52,761 nt of DNA, from contig JADBKC010000003.1 of the NCBI GenBank assembly GCA_014896555.1, forward strand, positions 1-52,761, written 5' to 3'. This DNA is from Caryophanales bacterium (GTDB lineage Bacteria > Bacillota > Bacilli > Bacillales > DSM-4216). Of this stretch, positions 1 through 15,155 are shown in pieces. How positions within the stretch are numbered: position 1 is the stretch's first letter; the number at the start of each line of letters is the position of its first letter. Position numbers and translations under genes: made by a program. The notes below the pieces were generated by a model that did not search any database, was not told the origin of the DNA, and saw only the letters and a list, made by a program, of their open reading frames with translations.

Positions 1-1971
<1,971 letters not shown>

Positions 1972-1975
<4 letters not shown>

Positions 1976-4900
1976 GCCATCACCGCCTCGATGTGTCCTT
2001 TCATTTTTGTTTTTGGCATAGCTTCCATCGAAAAAGTCATCGATTCCAGCACTCTCAATATCGCTTCCGCTGTATCCAGCGACGTTAAACATGGAATGCC
2101 GTTTTCCACCGCTTCACGACGAATTTTAAAGCCGTCGCGCTGCGGCTGCTTTCCTTTTGTCAACGTATTAATGATAAACTGCGCTTGTCCCTGACGAATG
2201 ACATCCAATATATCTGGCTGTTTCGAGCCTATTTTTCCTACCGTTTCTGCTGCAATGCCTCCCATTTGCAAATATTTGGCTGTACCGCTTGTCGCAAGAA
2301 GCTTAAATCCAATAGCCGCAAATCGTTTGGCTAGTTCTAATGTTTCTTCTTTATCCTTATCCGCAACGGTCAATAAGATGGAACCTTTTTGCTGAATTTT
2401 GATTCCGGAAGCTAAGAGTCCTTTATAGAGCGCTTTTTCCAATGTGACGTCTTTCCCCATCACTTCCCCGGTTGATTTCATTTCCGGTCCAAGTGTTGTA
2501 TCCACTTGGCGCAGCTTTGCAAAGGAAAAAACAGGAACTTTTACAAATACGCCCTTTTGTTCTTCAGCTAATCCTGTAGAATAACCCATTTCTTTTAAAT
2601 TCGTTCCCAAAATGGCTTTTGTCGCCAAGTTTGCCATTGGAATATTCGTGATTTTGCTTAAAAACGGCACTGTTCGGCTTGAACGCGGATTGACTTCTAG
2701 AACAAACACATCCTCCTTGGTCACGACGTATTGAATATTCAGTAAACCGATAATTTTTAAACCTTTCGCTAATGTAATCGTATAATCGACGATTTTGTCT
2801 TTCTGTTCTTTCGTTAACGTTTGCGGTGGATAGACGGCAATGGAATCACCTGAATGGACGCCGGCACGTTCAATATGCTCCATAATTCCCGGGATGAGCA
2901 CATCGTTTCCATCCGAAACGGCATCGACTTCGATTTCTTTTCCTGTTAGATAACGATCAATTAGCACTGGATGTTCTGGATTGATTTTGACAGCATTTTT
3001 CATGTAATGAAGCAATTCCTCTTCATGATAAACGATTTCCATAGCACGACCACCTAACACGTAAGATGGTCTCACAAGAACCGGATAGCCGATTTCAGCT
3101 GCGATTTTCACTGCTTCTTCTGCGGAGAAGGCCGTCTTTCCAAGCGGTTTCGGAATGTTGAATTGATCGAGTGCGATTTCAAACTTGTCGCGATCTTCCG
3201 CACGATCAATGTCTTCTCGAGATGTTCCTAAAATGTTGACTCCCCTCTCCACCAATGAATCTGCCAAGTTAATAGCCGTCTGTCCTCCGAATTGGACGAT
3301 AACTCCTTCCGGTTTTTCCAAATCAATAATATTCATGACATCTTCAATCGTGAGCGGCTCGAAATAAAGTTTATCCGAAATGCTGAAATCAGTGGAAACC
3401 GTTTCCGGATTGTTATTAATGATAATCGCTTCATACCCTGCTTCTTGAATGGCCCAGACAGAATGGACCGTCGCATAATCAAATTCCACTCCTTGACCAA
3501 TTCGGATAGGTCCAGATCCGATTACGACCACCGATTTCCGACTGGTGACAATCGATTCATTTTCTTCTTCATACGTTCCATAATAATAAGGAGTTTCCGA
3601 CTCAAATTCGGCAGCACACGTATCGACCATTTTATAAACCGGGACAATCCCACATTGTTTTCTCCAGTCATATACTTCTTTTTCTGTTTTATTCCACAAT
3701 TTTGCTATGGTCGCGTCGGCAAAGCCCATTTGTTTCGCTTTCTTGGTCTTTTCCACATCAAATGGATGGGATTTTAATATTTCTTCATAGGACACAATGT
3801 TTTGAAATTTCTTTAAGAAAAAGAGGTCGATTTTGCTCCATTCATGAATAGTCTCAATCGGAATTCTCCTGCGAAGGGCTTCGCCAATACAAAACAAGCG
3901 TTCATCATCTGCTGTGCGAATACGAGTCTCCAATGTTTGTCCATCCAGTCCAGCCAACTCTTTCCGTTCTAAATGGAATACATTGTTTTCTAGGGAGCGT
4001 ATGGCTTTTAAGATGGATTCTTCAAATGTTCTTCCAATCGCCATTACTTCTCCGGTCGCTTTCATTTGCGTTCCAAGAATCCGGTTCGCTGATTCGAATT
4101 TATCAAATGGCCAACGCGGAATTTTAGAAACGACATAATCAAGCGCTGGTTCAAAACAAGCGTACGTTTTCCCGGTTACAGGGTTCTTTATTTCATCAAG
4201 TGTCAACCCAACAGCGATTTTGGCCGCCAATTTGGCAATCGGATACCCTGTTGCTTTTGAGGCGAGCGCCGACGAACGGCTAACGCGTGGATTCACTTCG
4301 ATGATATAGTAATGAAAACTTTTCGGATCAAGCGCCAGCTGGACATTGCATCCGCCTTCGATCTCTAAAGCGCGAATAATTTTTAATGACGTATTGCGGA
4401 GCATTTGATATTCTCGATCGCTAAGTGTTTGGCTTGGCGCTACTACAATAGAATCGCCTGTATGAATGCCGACTGGATCGATGTTTTCCATGTTGCAGAC
4501 AACAATGGCATTGTCATTGGAATCACGCATGACTTCATATTCGATTTCCTTATACCCGGCAATGCTTTTTTCTACCAAGCATTGATGAACCGGGCTTTTT
4601 TTCAGTCCTCCTGATACAATCTCAATGAGTTCTTCCTCGTTATGGCAAATTCCGCCGCCTGTTCCGCCAAGTGTATAGGCAGGACGAACAATGACTGGAT
4701 AGCCGATTTTTTCTACAAAGGAATAGGCTTCTTCCAAAGTGTGAACAATCTCGCTTTCCGGAACTGGTTCGCCCAATTCTTTCATCAGATTGCGAAACAG
4801 TTCCCGATCTTCTGCTTTTTGAATGGCGGATAGTTTCGTCCCTAAAATTTCCACTCCGTATTGTTCTAATACGCCTTCTTTCGCCAGTTCGACAGCTAAG

Positions 4901-5190
4901 TTCAAGCCAGTTTGACCGCCAAGCGTGGGCAAAATGGCGTCAGGTCGTTCTTTTTGAATCACTCGGGTTACAAACTCGAGAGTTAAAGGCTCCATATACA
5001 CCACATCGGCAATTTCAGTATCCGTCATAATGGTCGCTGGATTCGAGTTGACAAGAATGACGCGATAGCCTTCTTCTTTCAACGCCAAGCATGCTTGTGT
5101 TCCTGCATAGTCAAATTCTGCTGCTTGGCCGATAATAATCGGTCCGGATCCAATTACTAAAATGCTTTCAATATCTGTACGTTTAGGCAT
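1972..5190 (-). CDS. pyrAB: Carbamoyl-phosphate synthase, pyrimidine-specific, large subunit
   Basis: The large subunit makes carbamoyl phosphate from ammonia, bicarbonate and two ATP. The 1072 residues show the duplicated ATP-grasp layout: [19 protein letters not shown] opens the carboxyphosphate half (about residues 1-400) and the parallel [18 protein letters not shown] opens the carbamoyl-phosphate half (from about 550). The C-terminal 140 residues form the MGS-like allosteric domain ([11 protein letters not shown]). The start is ATG 5190 (MPKRTDIE), with AAGGAG 7 bases upstream, not the ORF-track 5211. It overlaps pyrAA by 8 bases. Its place in the PyrR-controlled operon marks it as the pyrimidine enzyme rather than an arginine-specific paralogue. 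Confidence 0.96.
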
Positions 5191-6276
5191 GGAGAGTCTC
5201 CTTTCCAACATGTTGATAGTCTTCCATCATGCGCATAAAACGATCAAATAACGAATTATCATCTTCCGGACCCGGTGAGGCTTCCGGATGGTACTGTACC
5301 GTGAAAGCCGGATAATCTTTGTGCTTCAACCCTTCGATCGTTCCGTCATTCAGAGCAATATGGGTGATTTCCAATCTTGTATTTTCAAGTGAAGCCTCAT
5401 TTACGGCAAATCCGTGATTTTGGGAAGTTAAGGCGGTTTTTCCTGTTTCTAAATCTTTTACAGGATGATTGGATCCTCGATGGCCGAATTTTAATTTGAA
5501 CGTATCTGCGCCGCAAGCTAATGCAAATAGCTGATGTCCCAGGCAGATGCCGAAAACAGGCACTTTTCCAAGCAGTTTACCGACGGTTTCAATCGCTTCA
5601 GGAACATTTTTCGGATCTCCCGGGCCATTGGAAAGCATCACACCATCCGGCTTATATCGAAGAATGTCTTCTGCAGTTGTATTGTATGGAACAACGACAA
5701 CATCACAGTTTCGTTTGTTTAGCTCCCTTAAAATGCCGTGTTTCATCCCAAAATCCATCAGCACAACGCGAAATCCGCGGCCAGGGCTCGGGAATGGGGA
5801 TTTAACCGATACTTGTTTTACTTGATCGGTTGACAGTTTCGTTTCTTTTAAGCGAGCGATGATGCGATCAGGAGATTCGTTTTCGGAAACAATCGCCCCT
5901 TTTAATGTGCCGTATCGGCGGATAATTCGCGTTAGTTTTCTCGTGTCCACCCCAGCTATTCCTGGGATGTCTCTATATTTCAAGTATTCATCGATCGCCC
6001 ATTCACTCCGCCAATTGGAAGGAAAGTCCGCGGCTTCTTTTACGATCAATCCTTTTACCGCCGGATGGATCGTTTCAAAATCATCTCGGTTTATGCCATA
6101 ATTTCCAATGAGCGGATAAGTAAATGTGACGATTTGACCGCAATAAGAAGGATCGGACAGCACTTCTTGGTAACCTGTCATCCCTGTCGTAAATACGACT
6201 TCTCCAATTGTTTCTTTTCCGCTTCCAAACCCTTCCCCGATCATGATGGTCCCATCTTCTAAAATCAGCTGTTTCT

Positions 6277-6280
<4 letters not shown>
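5183..6280 (-). CDS. pyrAA: Carbamoyl-phosphate synthase, pyrimidine-specific, small (glutaminase) subunit
   Basis: The small subunit hydrolyses glutamine and channels ammonia to PyrAB. The N-terminal half carries the CarA-specific domain ([14 protein letters not shown]). The C-terminal half is a class I glutamine amidotransferase with the nucleophile motif FGICLGHQL (Cys near residue 240) and the His-Glu pair in [10 protein letters not shown]. From GTG 6280 the protein is 365 residues, matching the family. AAGGAAGGG lies 7 bases upstream, and the GTG overlaps the pyrC stop as GTGA. The ORF-track start at 6355 is an in-frame extension into pyrC. Confidence 0.96.
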
Positions 6281-8470
<2,190 letters not shown>

Positions 8471-8573
8471 TTAAAATTTTGTTTTCAATCCTAAAGAGAA
8501 AGGTTTTTCTTTTAACGTTCGAATCATTTCAAAAATAATGTTTTTTTAGATATTTGTTTTTTTATACAGGCAT

Positions 8574-8610
8574 AAAAAAACCTCTTTGCAGCTAAATGCC
8601 GACAAAGAGG
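8574..8610 (-). terminator. Intrinsic terminator of the pyrR-pyrB PyrR attenuator
   Basis: On the minus strand CCTCTTTG and CAAAGAGG form a stem closed by about 14 loop bases and followed by seven T residues. It stands between the PyrR-binding loop and pyrB, exactly where the attenuation terminator of a Bacillus pyr operon lies. When PyrR with UMP holds the upstream loop, this hairpin should form and stop transcription before pyrB. Confidence 0.9.
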
Positions 8611-8684
8611 TAAGCAAAATCATGCGCTCGCTGTTTGATACACCGTACCCATACCACAGCACTGTCATTCTTCCTTCCCTTTGT

Positions 8685-8701
8685 CAGCCTCTCTGGACTG
8701 C
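8685..8701 (-). promoter_or_regulatory. PyrR-binding loop, pyrR-pyrB attenuator
   Basis: The minus strand reads GCAGTCCAGAGAGGCTG, matching the conserved PyrR anti-antiterminator loop CAGTCCAGAGAGGCT known from Bacillus pyr leaders. It sits about 75 bases before the terminator hairpin at 8574-8610. Binding of PyrR-UMP here should stabilise the anti-antiterminator and cause termination. Confidence 0.92.
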
Positions 8702-8719
8702 ATTTAAAAGGGGATCTAT

Positions 8720-9388
<669 letters not shown>

Positions 9389-9389
9389 T

Positions 9390-9406
9390 CAGCCTCACGG
9401 GACTGT
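9390..9406 (-). promoter_or_regulatory. PyrR-binding loop, pyrR leader
   Basis: ACAGTCCCGTGAGGCTG on the minus strand fits the PyrR recognition loop (AGTCC...GAGGCT) with a changed centre. It is about 30 bases downstream of the promoter -10 and upstream of the leader terminator, the expected order for a pyr attenuator. Confidence 0.88.
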
Positions 9407-9433
9407 ATTAAAGGTTCTTATTCATCTGCCATC

Positions 9434-9462
9434 ATGATACTCTTTTCTATCTTGGATGTCAA
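9434..9462 (-). promoter_or_regulatory. Sigma-A promoter of the pyr operon
   Basis: TTGACA, a 17-base spacer and TATCAT stand on the minus strand just after the rluD stop, with the -35 overlapping the last codons of rluD. Transcription would start near 9427 and enter the PyrR leader. The -35 is perfect and the -10 has one mismatch to consensus. Confidence 0.85.
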
Positions 9463-10370
9463 CCTTCCGATCGCAAAAAAGCAAGAATTTTAGAAAAATC
9501 ATCCGGCAATGGAGCTTTAAATTCTAAATACTCGTCCGTTCTTGGATGAACAAAGCCAAGTACCTCAGCGTGCAAAGCTTGTCCTTCAATATTTAATGTT
9601 TTTTTAGGGCCATACTTCGAATCTCCGGCTAAAGGATGGCCGATGTATTTCATATGGACGCGGATTTGATGAGTCCGTCCCGTTTCCAACTCGCATTCAA
9701 TCAAACTATATTGACGAAAACGTTCCAAAACTCGAAAATGAGTGACCGCATGTTTGCCGTTATCGACGACTGCCATTTTTTGCCTGTCTTTTAGGTCTCT
9801 GCCTATAGGAGCATCAATTGTTCCAACATCATGTGGAATCACGCCGTGAACGATCGCTTTGTATTTTCTTGTAACCGTTTTATTAGAAAGCTGCTCAGAA
9901 AGTTTTTCGTGTGCATAATCATTTTTAGCCGCCATCAATAATCCGGAAGTATCTTTATCAATGCGATGAACAATTCCAGGCCTTAGAACGCCGTTGATGC
10001 CTGACAAGTCTTTGCAGTGAGCCAACAGCCCATTGACAAGAGTGCCTGACAGATGCCCTGGAGCCGGATGAACCACCATTCCACGCGGTTTATTGACAAC
10101 GATGACATCTCGATCTTCATAGTAAATGTCCAAGTCCATTTTTTCCGGTGTGATTTCCAGTACTTCCGGTTCCGGAACGCGAACAACAATACGGTCATCT
10201 GTCTCACATTTATAATTGGCTTTCACAGTCGCTCCATTGACTGTAACGCGTCCTTTTTTGATCCAATCTTGTACTTGACTCCGTGACCAATCTTCGTTCC
10301 ATTGACTGAGAATTTTATCAATTCGTTGATGCTGATCCTCTTCTGTGATGATATGTTCAATTCGTTCCAT
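9459..10370 (-). CDS. rluD: Ribosomal large subunit pseudouridine synthase, RluD family
   Basis: This 303-residue enzyme isomerises uridines in 23S rRNA. An N-terminal S4-like RNA-binding domain (about residues 15-75, RIDKILSQW...GRVTVNG) precedes the catalytic domain, whose active-site Asp lies in IVHRIDKDTSGLL near residue 137. C-terminal ELETGRTHQIRVHM is also typical. It corresponds to B. subtilis ylyB by position, between lspA and pyrR. ATG 10370 overlaps lspA by 14 bases, so the two are co-transcribed. The exact rRNA sites cannot be told from sequence. Confidence 0.93.
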   Translation of the reverse strand: MERIEHIITEEDQHQRIDKILSQWNEDWSRSQVQDWIKKGRVTVNGATVKANYKCETDDRIVVRVPEPEVLEITPEKMDLDIYYEDRDVIVVNKPRGMVVHPAPGHLSGTLVNGLLAHCKDLSGINGVLRPGIVHRIDKDTSGLLMAAKNDYAHEKLSEQLSNKTVTRKYKAIVHGVIPHDVGTIDAPIGRDLKDRQKMAVVDNGKHAVTHFRVLERFRQYSLIECELETGRTHQIRVHMKYIGHPLAGDSKYGPKKTLNIEGQALHAEVLGFVHPRTDEYLEFKAPLPDDFSKILAFLRSEG

Positions 10371-10842
10371 TCGCTTTCTGTCTTTCCCTCCGATCTTCTA
10401 ATAACAGAGCAATAATCAAAAGCACCACCCCGATTGTGAGCGATGAATCAGCGAAATTGAATATCGGAAAATCATAATGGAAAATATACGTATGGATAAA
10501 GTCCACGACTTCTTTCCGGAAAAACCGGTCCAGAAAATTTCCAATCGCTCCTCCGAGAATAAACGAAAGTCCGATTGACAGAAGCGTTTTATCTTTTCCG
10601 TATTTTACCATGTAATAAATGATGCCAATGACTACAATGATGGTTAAAATGTAAAATAGCCACAACTGTCCTTGGAGCATCCCCCACGCCGCTCCTTTGT
10701 TGCGATGGGAAGTTAAGTACAAAAGATTCGGCACGATTTCAATGCTTTGACCGATTTGCATGTATTTGACAATCAGCCACTTCGACCATTGATCGATTAT
10801 CACCACCACAATTGCTAAACCGAAGTAATACAGTAAACGCAC
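10357..10842 (-). CDS. lspA: Lipoprotein signal peptidase (signal peptidase II)
   Basis: LspA is a four-helix membrane aspartyl protease that removes lipoprotein signal peptides after Lgt modification. The catalytic Asp residues are in GGAIGNFLDR and FNFADSSLTIG, and SHRNKGAAWG is the other conserved block. GTG 10842 is preferred to the ORF-track start at 10857 because GGTGGAGG lies 8 bases upstream, giving 161 residues. Hydrophobic helices are evident at the N-terminus, around LWLFYILTIIVVIGIIYY and at the C-terminus. It overlaps rluD downstream. Confidence 0.95.
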   Translation of the reverse strand: MRLLYYFGLAIVVVIIDQWSKWLIVKYMQIGQSIEIVPNLLYLTSHRNKGAAWGMLQGQLWLFYILTIIVVIGIIYYMVKYGKDKTLLSIGLSFILGGAIGNFLDRFFRKEVVDFIHTYIFHYDFPIFNFADSSLTIGVVLLIIALLLEDRRERQKANGTN

Positions 10843-10923
10843 AATGGTTACCTCCACCTCTAAAGTGAATTGTTACCTTTGCATTTTAGCATAACGTTTT
10901 CGATTCAACAATTGTGGATTTGT

Positions 10924-11202
10924 TTATCCATATATTCCTTTTTTGCCATATGTTAAAAAGCTTTTCTCCCATTCATTAATTGTTTCCATTGTAGGAATTT
11001 GTTTGATCCATTCAAAAGGAATCCATTCTCCGCTGATTTCGCATTTTCCAAAATCTCCCGACTCAAATTTTTTTAAAGCTTTTACAATATCCTTCTTTTC
11101 CTGCTCAATGTAACGACACACTTCTTCTTTCTGGGATCGTGAATTCATTAATTCTTGATAGGCGATCTTCAATTCATGATAGATCATCTCATACGATGCC
11201 AT
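10924..11202 (-). CDS. Small DksA/TraR-like protein (YlyA position)
   Basis: This protein of 92 residues lies between ileS and lspA, where B. subtilis has ylyA of the DksA/TraR group. The segment FGKCEISGEWIPFEWIKQIPT resembles the DksA-type GxCExxGxxIPxxRLxAxPT signature. Only one Cys remains there, so a four-Cys zinc finger is not formed. An N-terminal helical part precedes it. ATG 11202 has GGAGG 7 bases upstream; the ORF-track start at 11247 and the ATG at 11208 are worse placed. Function is unknown; a role as an RNA polymerase accessory factor is only inferred from the family. Confidence 0.7.
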   Translation of the reverse strand: MASYEMIYHELKIAYQELMNSRSQKEEVCRYIEQEKKDIVKALKKFESGDFGKCEISGEWIPFEWIKQIPTMETINEWEKSFLTYGKKGIYG

Positions 11203-11339
11203 TTTCATCCCTCCGTGAACACCGAATTGAAGTGTTCTTTTCTGCAAGTTTTGGTTTACAGCTTTTCAACCAAAAAAACCTACTTCTCCATTTCTTTGTA
11301 CTGTTAGTGTTCCTTTATGAACAAAATTGTTGCGATGAA

Positions 11340-11380
11340 AGAAAAAGAAGCTTTGGATAAAATTATGATCCAAAGCTTCT
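11340..11380 (-). terminator. Terminator downstream of ileS
   Basis: AGAAGCTTTGGAT and ATCCAAAGCTTCT form a 13-base perfect stem with a nine-base loop on the minus strand, followed by a T-rich tract. It begins within a few bases of the ileS stop and separates ileS from the DksA-like gene. Confidence 0.9.
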
Positions 11381-11386
11381 CTCGAA

Positions 11387-14158
11387 TTAAGCTAAATGGG
11401 AATAATGGTTTTTCACCACATCCGCACAGCGCGGGCAAAGAGTTGGGTGTTCTGAATCTAATCCAACTTCCGGAGTCACTGTCCAGCAGCGTTCACACGT
11501 TTCCCCTTCCGCTTTTTCAACCACAATGGCTGTCCGTTCTAGCTTTAAGGCGTGTTCAGGAGCGTCTTCCAGCCGACCAGCTACTTCCAATCCTGACACG
11601 ATGAACAATTGTTTTAAGTTTTCATGAATGGAATCAAGCAGAGCTTTTGTTTCATCGTTCACGTAAAGTTTGACGTGGGCGGTCAGCGATTTTCCGATGA
11701 TTTTTTCGTTTCGCGCTTCTTCCAGCGCTTTAAGAACATCATCGCGCAGTTTCATAAATCGATCCCATTTTTCTTCTAATTCTTTACTGTTAGGAATCTC
11801 TTTATAAACCGGCATGTCCGTTAATTGCACACTTTCTTCCGTTACACCAGGAATATGTTCCCACACTTCATCCGCTGTATGCGCAAGAATCGGAGCCAAT
11901 AATTTGACGAGGGTAACAAGACATTCATATAAAACGGTCTGAATGGCCCGCCGTTCATAGAAGTTCATCGGTTCAATATACAGAATATCTTTCGCAAAAT
12001 CGAGATAGAATGAACTTAAATCAAATGTGCAGAAATTATTAATTTCATGATAAATCGCCGAGTATTCATAATGTTCATAATGATCGTGGACATTTTTCAT
12101 TAAATGATTTAATTTGACAAGGATATACTGGTCAACTTCACGCAGATTGTCATAGGAAAGCGAATCTTTTTTCGGATCAAAATCGGCAAGGTTACCTAAC
12201 AAGAAACGGAACGTGTTGCGGATTTTGCGATACACTTCTGAAACTTGCTTTAAGATCGCATCAGACACGCGAACATCGGCTTGAAAATCGACGGAAGCTA
12301 CCCAAAGTCTCAATATATCAGCGCCGTACTGATTCATCACCTTAGCTGGTACAACCACGTTGCCAAGCGATTTGCTCATTTTCCGTCCTTCACCGTCTAA
12401 AGCAAATCCGTGGCTAAGAACGGCTTTGTACGGAGCTTTTCCTGTAACAGCGACTGCGGTAGTCAATGATGAGTTAAACCAACCGCGGTATTGGTCAGAA
12501 CCTTCTAAGTACAGATCAGCAGGACGGTTTAATTCTTCTCTTTCCAGTAAAACGGCTTGATGCGAAGATCCGGAATCAAACCATACGTCCATAATATCGG
12601 CTTCTTTTGTAAATTGACCGTTCGGGCTGCCAGGATGTTTAAATCCTTCTGGAAGAAGATCTTTAGCCTCTCTTTCAAACCATACATTGGAACCGTATTG
12701 GCGGAACAATTCCGAAACATGCTGGATGGTTTCATCCGTTATGATGGCTTCCCCGTTTTCTGCATAAAATACTGGAATTGGCACTCCCCAAGCCCGCTGG
12801 CGGGAAATACACCAGTCGCCGCGGTCGCGAATCATATTGTAAAGACGAGTTTTTCCCCATTCAGGCACCCAATTTGTTTCTTCTACAGCTTCGAGAAGCT
12901 GTTCTCTAAAGGCGTTGATGGAAGCGAACCATTGGGCAGTCGCTCTAAAAATAACCGGTTTTTTCGTACGCCAATCGTGTGGATAGGAGTGGGTGATAAA
13001 CGTTAGTTTTAGCAGAGCACCCGCTTCTTCTAATTTTTTCGTAATGGCTTTATTCGCATCATCGTAAAAGAGTCCTTCAAAACTTGGAGCGTCTTCTGTC
13101 ATGCAGCCTTTATCATCTACCACTGATAAGACATCCAAATTGTATTTTTTCCCGACCAAGAAATCGTCTTCCCCGTGTCCAGGCGCTGTATGAACGCATC
13201 CCGTACCTGAATCTGTAGTCACGTGCTCTCCTAGCATCACGAGTGAATCGCGTCCGTATAAAGGATGTTTGGCAACGACATACTCTAGTTCTGTTCCCTT
13301 TAAAGTTTTTACTACACTTGGCGCATCCCATTCGAGAGCAGTTGAAACATCTTCAAGCAAAGCTTCCGCCACCACATATTTGTGGTCATTTACTTGAACA
13401 ACAACATAATGAATGTCAGGATGAACCGAAATCCCGAGATTGGCAGGTATCGTCCAAGGAGTGGTCGTCCAAATGACAATGCTTGTATCCGAATCCAATA
13501 CACCTTTTCCATCTTTCACAGGAAAAGCAACGTAAATGGATGGTGATCTTTTGTCTTTGTATTCGATTTCCGCTTCTGCAAGGGCCGATTCACTTGAAGG
13601 TGACCAATAAACCGGTTTTAAGCCTTTGTAAATATACCCTTTTTTCGCCATTTCTCCAAATACTTTAATTTGCTGGGCTTCGTACTCTGGCTTTAATGTA
13701 ATATAAGGATTTTCCCAATCGCCTCGTACACCTAGTCTTTTAAATTGTTCACGCTGATTGTTGATTTGTTCATAGGCATACTGCTCGCAAAGCTTACGGA
13801 ACTCGGCCACGCTCATTTCTTTCCGATTGACGCCTTTATTAGTCAAAGCCTGTTCAATCGGGAGTCCGTGTGTATCCCAACCGGGAACATAAGGAGCATG
13901 ATAGCCGCTCATTGATTTATAGCGTACAATAAAGTCCTTTAAAATTTTATTCAGAGCATGCCCCATATGAATATCTCCGTTCGCATAAGGAGGACCGTCA
14001 TGCAGGACAAAAAGAGGTCGTCCTTCTGTACGTTTTTGCACTTTTTGGTAAATATTCATTTCTTCCCATTTTTTTTGGATAGCAGGCTCTCTTTTTGGTA
14101 AATTTCCACGCATTGGAAAATCCGTCTTAGGCATTAACAGTGTTTCTTTATAGTCCAT
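11387..14158 (-). CDS. ileS: Isoleucyl-tRNA synthetase
   Basis: IleRS charges tRNA-Ile and edits valine. The 923-residue protein opens with [17 protein letters not shown] and carries the class I HIGH variant HMGH in [18 protein letters not shown], the catalytic KMSKS in [15 protein letters not shown], the CP1 editing domain (about residues 200-400) and a C-terminal zinc finger [12 protein letters not shown]...CPRC. Length matches B. subtilis (921), making it the bacterial type 1 enzyme. AAGGAGG precedes ATG 14158. Expression is governed by the T-box leader directly upstream. Confidence 0.97.
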   Translation of the reverse strand: MDYKETLLMPKTDFPMRGNLPKREPAIQKKWEEMNIYQKVQKRTEGRPLFVLHDGPPYANGDIHMGHALNKILKDFIVRYKSMSGYHAPYVPGWDTHGLPIEQALTNKGVNRKEMSVAEFRKLCEQYAYEQINNQREQFKRLGVRGDWENPYITLKPEYEAQQIKVFGEMAKKGYIYKGLKPVYWSPSSESALAEAEIEYKDKRSPSIYVAFPVKDGKGVLDSDTSIVIWTTTPWTIPANLGISVHPDIHYVVVQVNDHKYVVAEALLEDVSTALEWDAPSVVKTLKGTELEYVVAKHPLYGRDSLVMLGEHVTTDSGTGCVHTAPGHGEDDFLVGKKYNLDVLSVVDDKGCMTEDAPSFEGLFYDDANKAITKKLEEAGALLKLTFITHSYPHDWRTKKPVIFRATAQWFASINAFREQLLEAVEETNWVPEWGKTRLYNMIRDRGDWCISRQRAWGVPIPVFYAENGEAIITDETIQHVSELFRQYGSNVWFEREAKDLLPEGFKHPGSPNGQFTKEADIMDVWFDSGSSHQAVLLEREELNRPADLYLEGSDQYRGWFNSSLTTAVAVTGKAPYKAVLSHGFALDGEGRKMSKSLGNVVVPAKVMNQYGADILRLWVASVDFQADVRVSDAILKQVSEVYRKIRNTFRFLLGNLADFDPKKDSLSYDNLREVDQYILVKLNHLMKNVHDHYEHYEYSAIYHEINNFCTFDLSSFYLDFAKDILYIEPMNFYERRAIQTVLYECLVTLVKLLAPILAHTADEVWEHIPGVTEESVQLTDMPVYKEIPNSKELEEKWDRFMKLRDDVLKALEEARNEKIIGKSLTAHVKLYVNDETKALLDSIHENLKQLFIVSGLEVAGRLEDAPEHALKLERTAIVVEKAEGETCERCWTVTPEVGLDSEHPTLCPRCADVVKNHYSHLA

Positions 14159-14468
14159 TTCTTTAACCTCCTTGTCCGTTCATGAAAAGCATTGTAAATA
14201 CAAAACAAAAAACCTTCTCCTCCCAAAAAGGGACGAGAAGGTTTTATTATTCCCGCGGTACCACCCTTATTGGCAAACAAACTGTCTGCCCGCTCGTTCA
14301 TTCGTAACGTGAACAAACCGCTGTCTTCTACACATCCATCCGGATTTTCAAAGACAGGACTCAAGGGTGATCTTCCATTCTTCGCTTATACCGGCTTCCA
14401 CCCTCCCGGCTCGCTGAACAATAAGCCATAAGAATGTACTCTCCCCGTCATCGTTTTTCCCTTATACC
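14159..14468 (-). promoter_or_regulatory. T-box riboswitch leader of ileS
   Basis: The untranslated leader has all T-box landmarks on the minus strand: stem I elements (GATGACGGGGAGAGTAC, AGCGAGCCGGGAGGGTGGAAGCCGG), a candidate specifier ATC within GAAGATCACCC at about 14369-14371, the conserved T-box AGGGTGGTACCGCG at 14254-14267 and the terminator at 14204-14244. Uncharged tRNA-Ile should pair with the specifier and, through its CCA end, with the T-box bulge, allowing read-through into ileS. The ATC (Ile) specifier agrees with the downstream gene. The ORF-track entry 14134-14364 lies within this RNA and is not a gene. Confidence 0.95.
14204..14244 (-). terminator. T-box terminator of ileS
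   Basis: The minus strand gives CCTTCTCGTCCC, a T-rich loop and GGGAGGAGAAGG followed by TTTTTTG. This is the terminator helix that competes with the antiterminator formed by the T-box at 14254-14267. Confidence 0.9.
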
Positions 14469-14474
14469 TTTTAC

Positions 14475-14503
14475 ATTATAAAAATCGTACGTCTGTCCGT
14501 CAA
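14475..14503 (-). promoter_or_regulatory. Sigma-A promoter of ileS
   Basis: TTGACG, a 17-base spacer and TATAAT lie on the minus strand immediately before the T-box leader. Only one base departs from consensus. Confidence 0.9.
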
Positions 14504-14558
14504 GTCTTGCTTCAATGCTCTCTTTAGGTGAGAAGTGAGAGGCAATCAAAAACGAGTC

Positions 14559-15071
14559 TTACTCCTCGTGTTCATCTTGCAGACTTTTCAGATCCGTTGC
14601 ATCTACTTCAAATTCCATCAGCTGATCCCAATCGTCGTTGTTTAACAAATCCAGTTGGGCTTCCACAAGCATTTTAAAACGGGTTCGAAAGACTTTTGAT
14701 TGCTTTTTGAGCTCTTCGATGTCAAGAGCGATTTTCCTCGCTTTTGATAAAGCCTCATTGACAATGCGGTCCGCATTTTTCTCCGCTTCCTTAATGATTA
14801 ACTTAGCTTCTTTTTGAGCATTTCGCTTTACATCTTCGGCGGCTTCCTGAGCGATCAAAATCGATTTATTGAGCGTTTCTTCGATATCTGAATAATGATT
14901 CAGACGTTCACGCAAAGATTCCAGTTGTTCTTCTAGATCTTTTTTTTCCCGCAAGATCAGTTCGTAGTCTTTAATCACTTGATTTAGAAACTCATTGACT
15001 TCATCTTCATCATAGCCTCTAAATCCTTTACTGAATTCTTTATTATGTATGTCCAAGGGCGTTAAAGGCAT
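14559..15071 (-). CDS. divIVA: Division site and cell-pole coiled-coil protein DivIVA
   Basis: DivIVA binds negatively curved membrane at septa and poles, positions the Min system and anchors chromosome origins during sporulation. The 170-residue protein starts MPLTPLDIHNKEFSKGFRGYD, the conserved lipid-binding domain, and then runs as long heptad coiled coil (ILREKKDLEEQLESLRERL, AEDVKRNAQKEAKLIIKEAEK). AGGTGG precedes the ATG. It heads the ylm cluster in map order, though it is transcribed last. The extreme C-terminus is acidic, as in relatives. Confidence 0.96.
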   Translation of the reverse strand: MPLTPLDIHNKEFSKGFRGYDEDEVNEFLNQVIKDYELILREKKDLEEQLESLRERLNHYSDIEETLNKSILIAQEAAEDVKRNAQKEAKLIIKEAEKNADRIVNEALSKARKIALDIEELKKQSKVFRTRFKMLVEAQLDLLNNDDWDQLMEFEVDATDLKSLQDEHEE

Positions 15072-15155
15072 ACAGCCACCTCCATACCAATCTATGGACT
15101 TTATTATAAAGGTTTTTTTCCCATTTGTAATGAATATCTTGCAATTTTCACCAAA

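Noticed and set aside
14134-14364. 76-codon minus-strand ORF before ileS
   Set aside because: It is translated T-box RNA: it covers the T-box, the antiterminator and the terminator.
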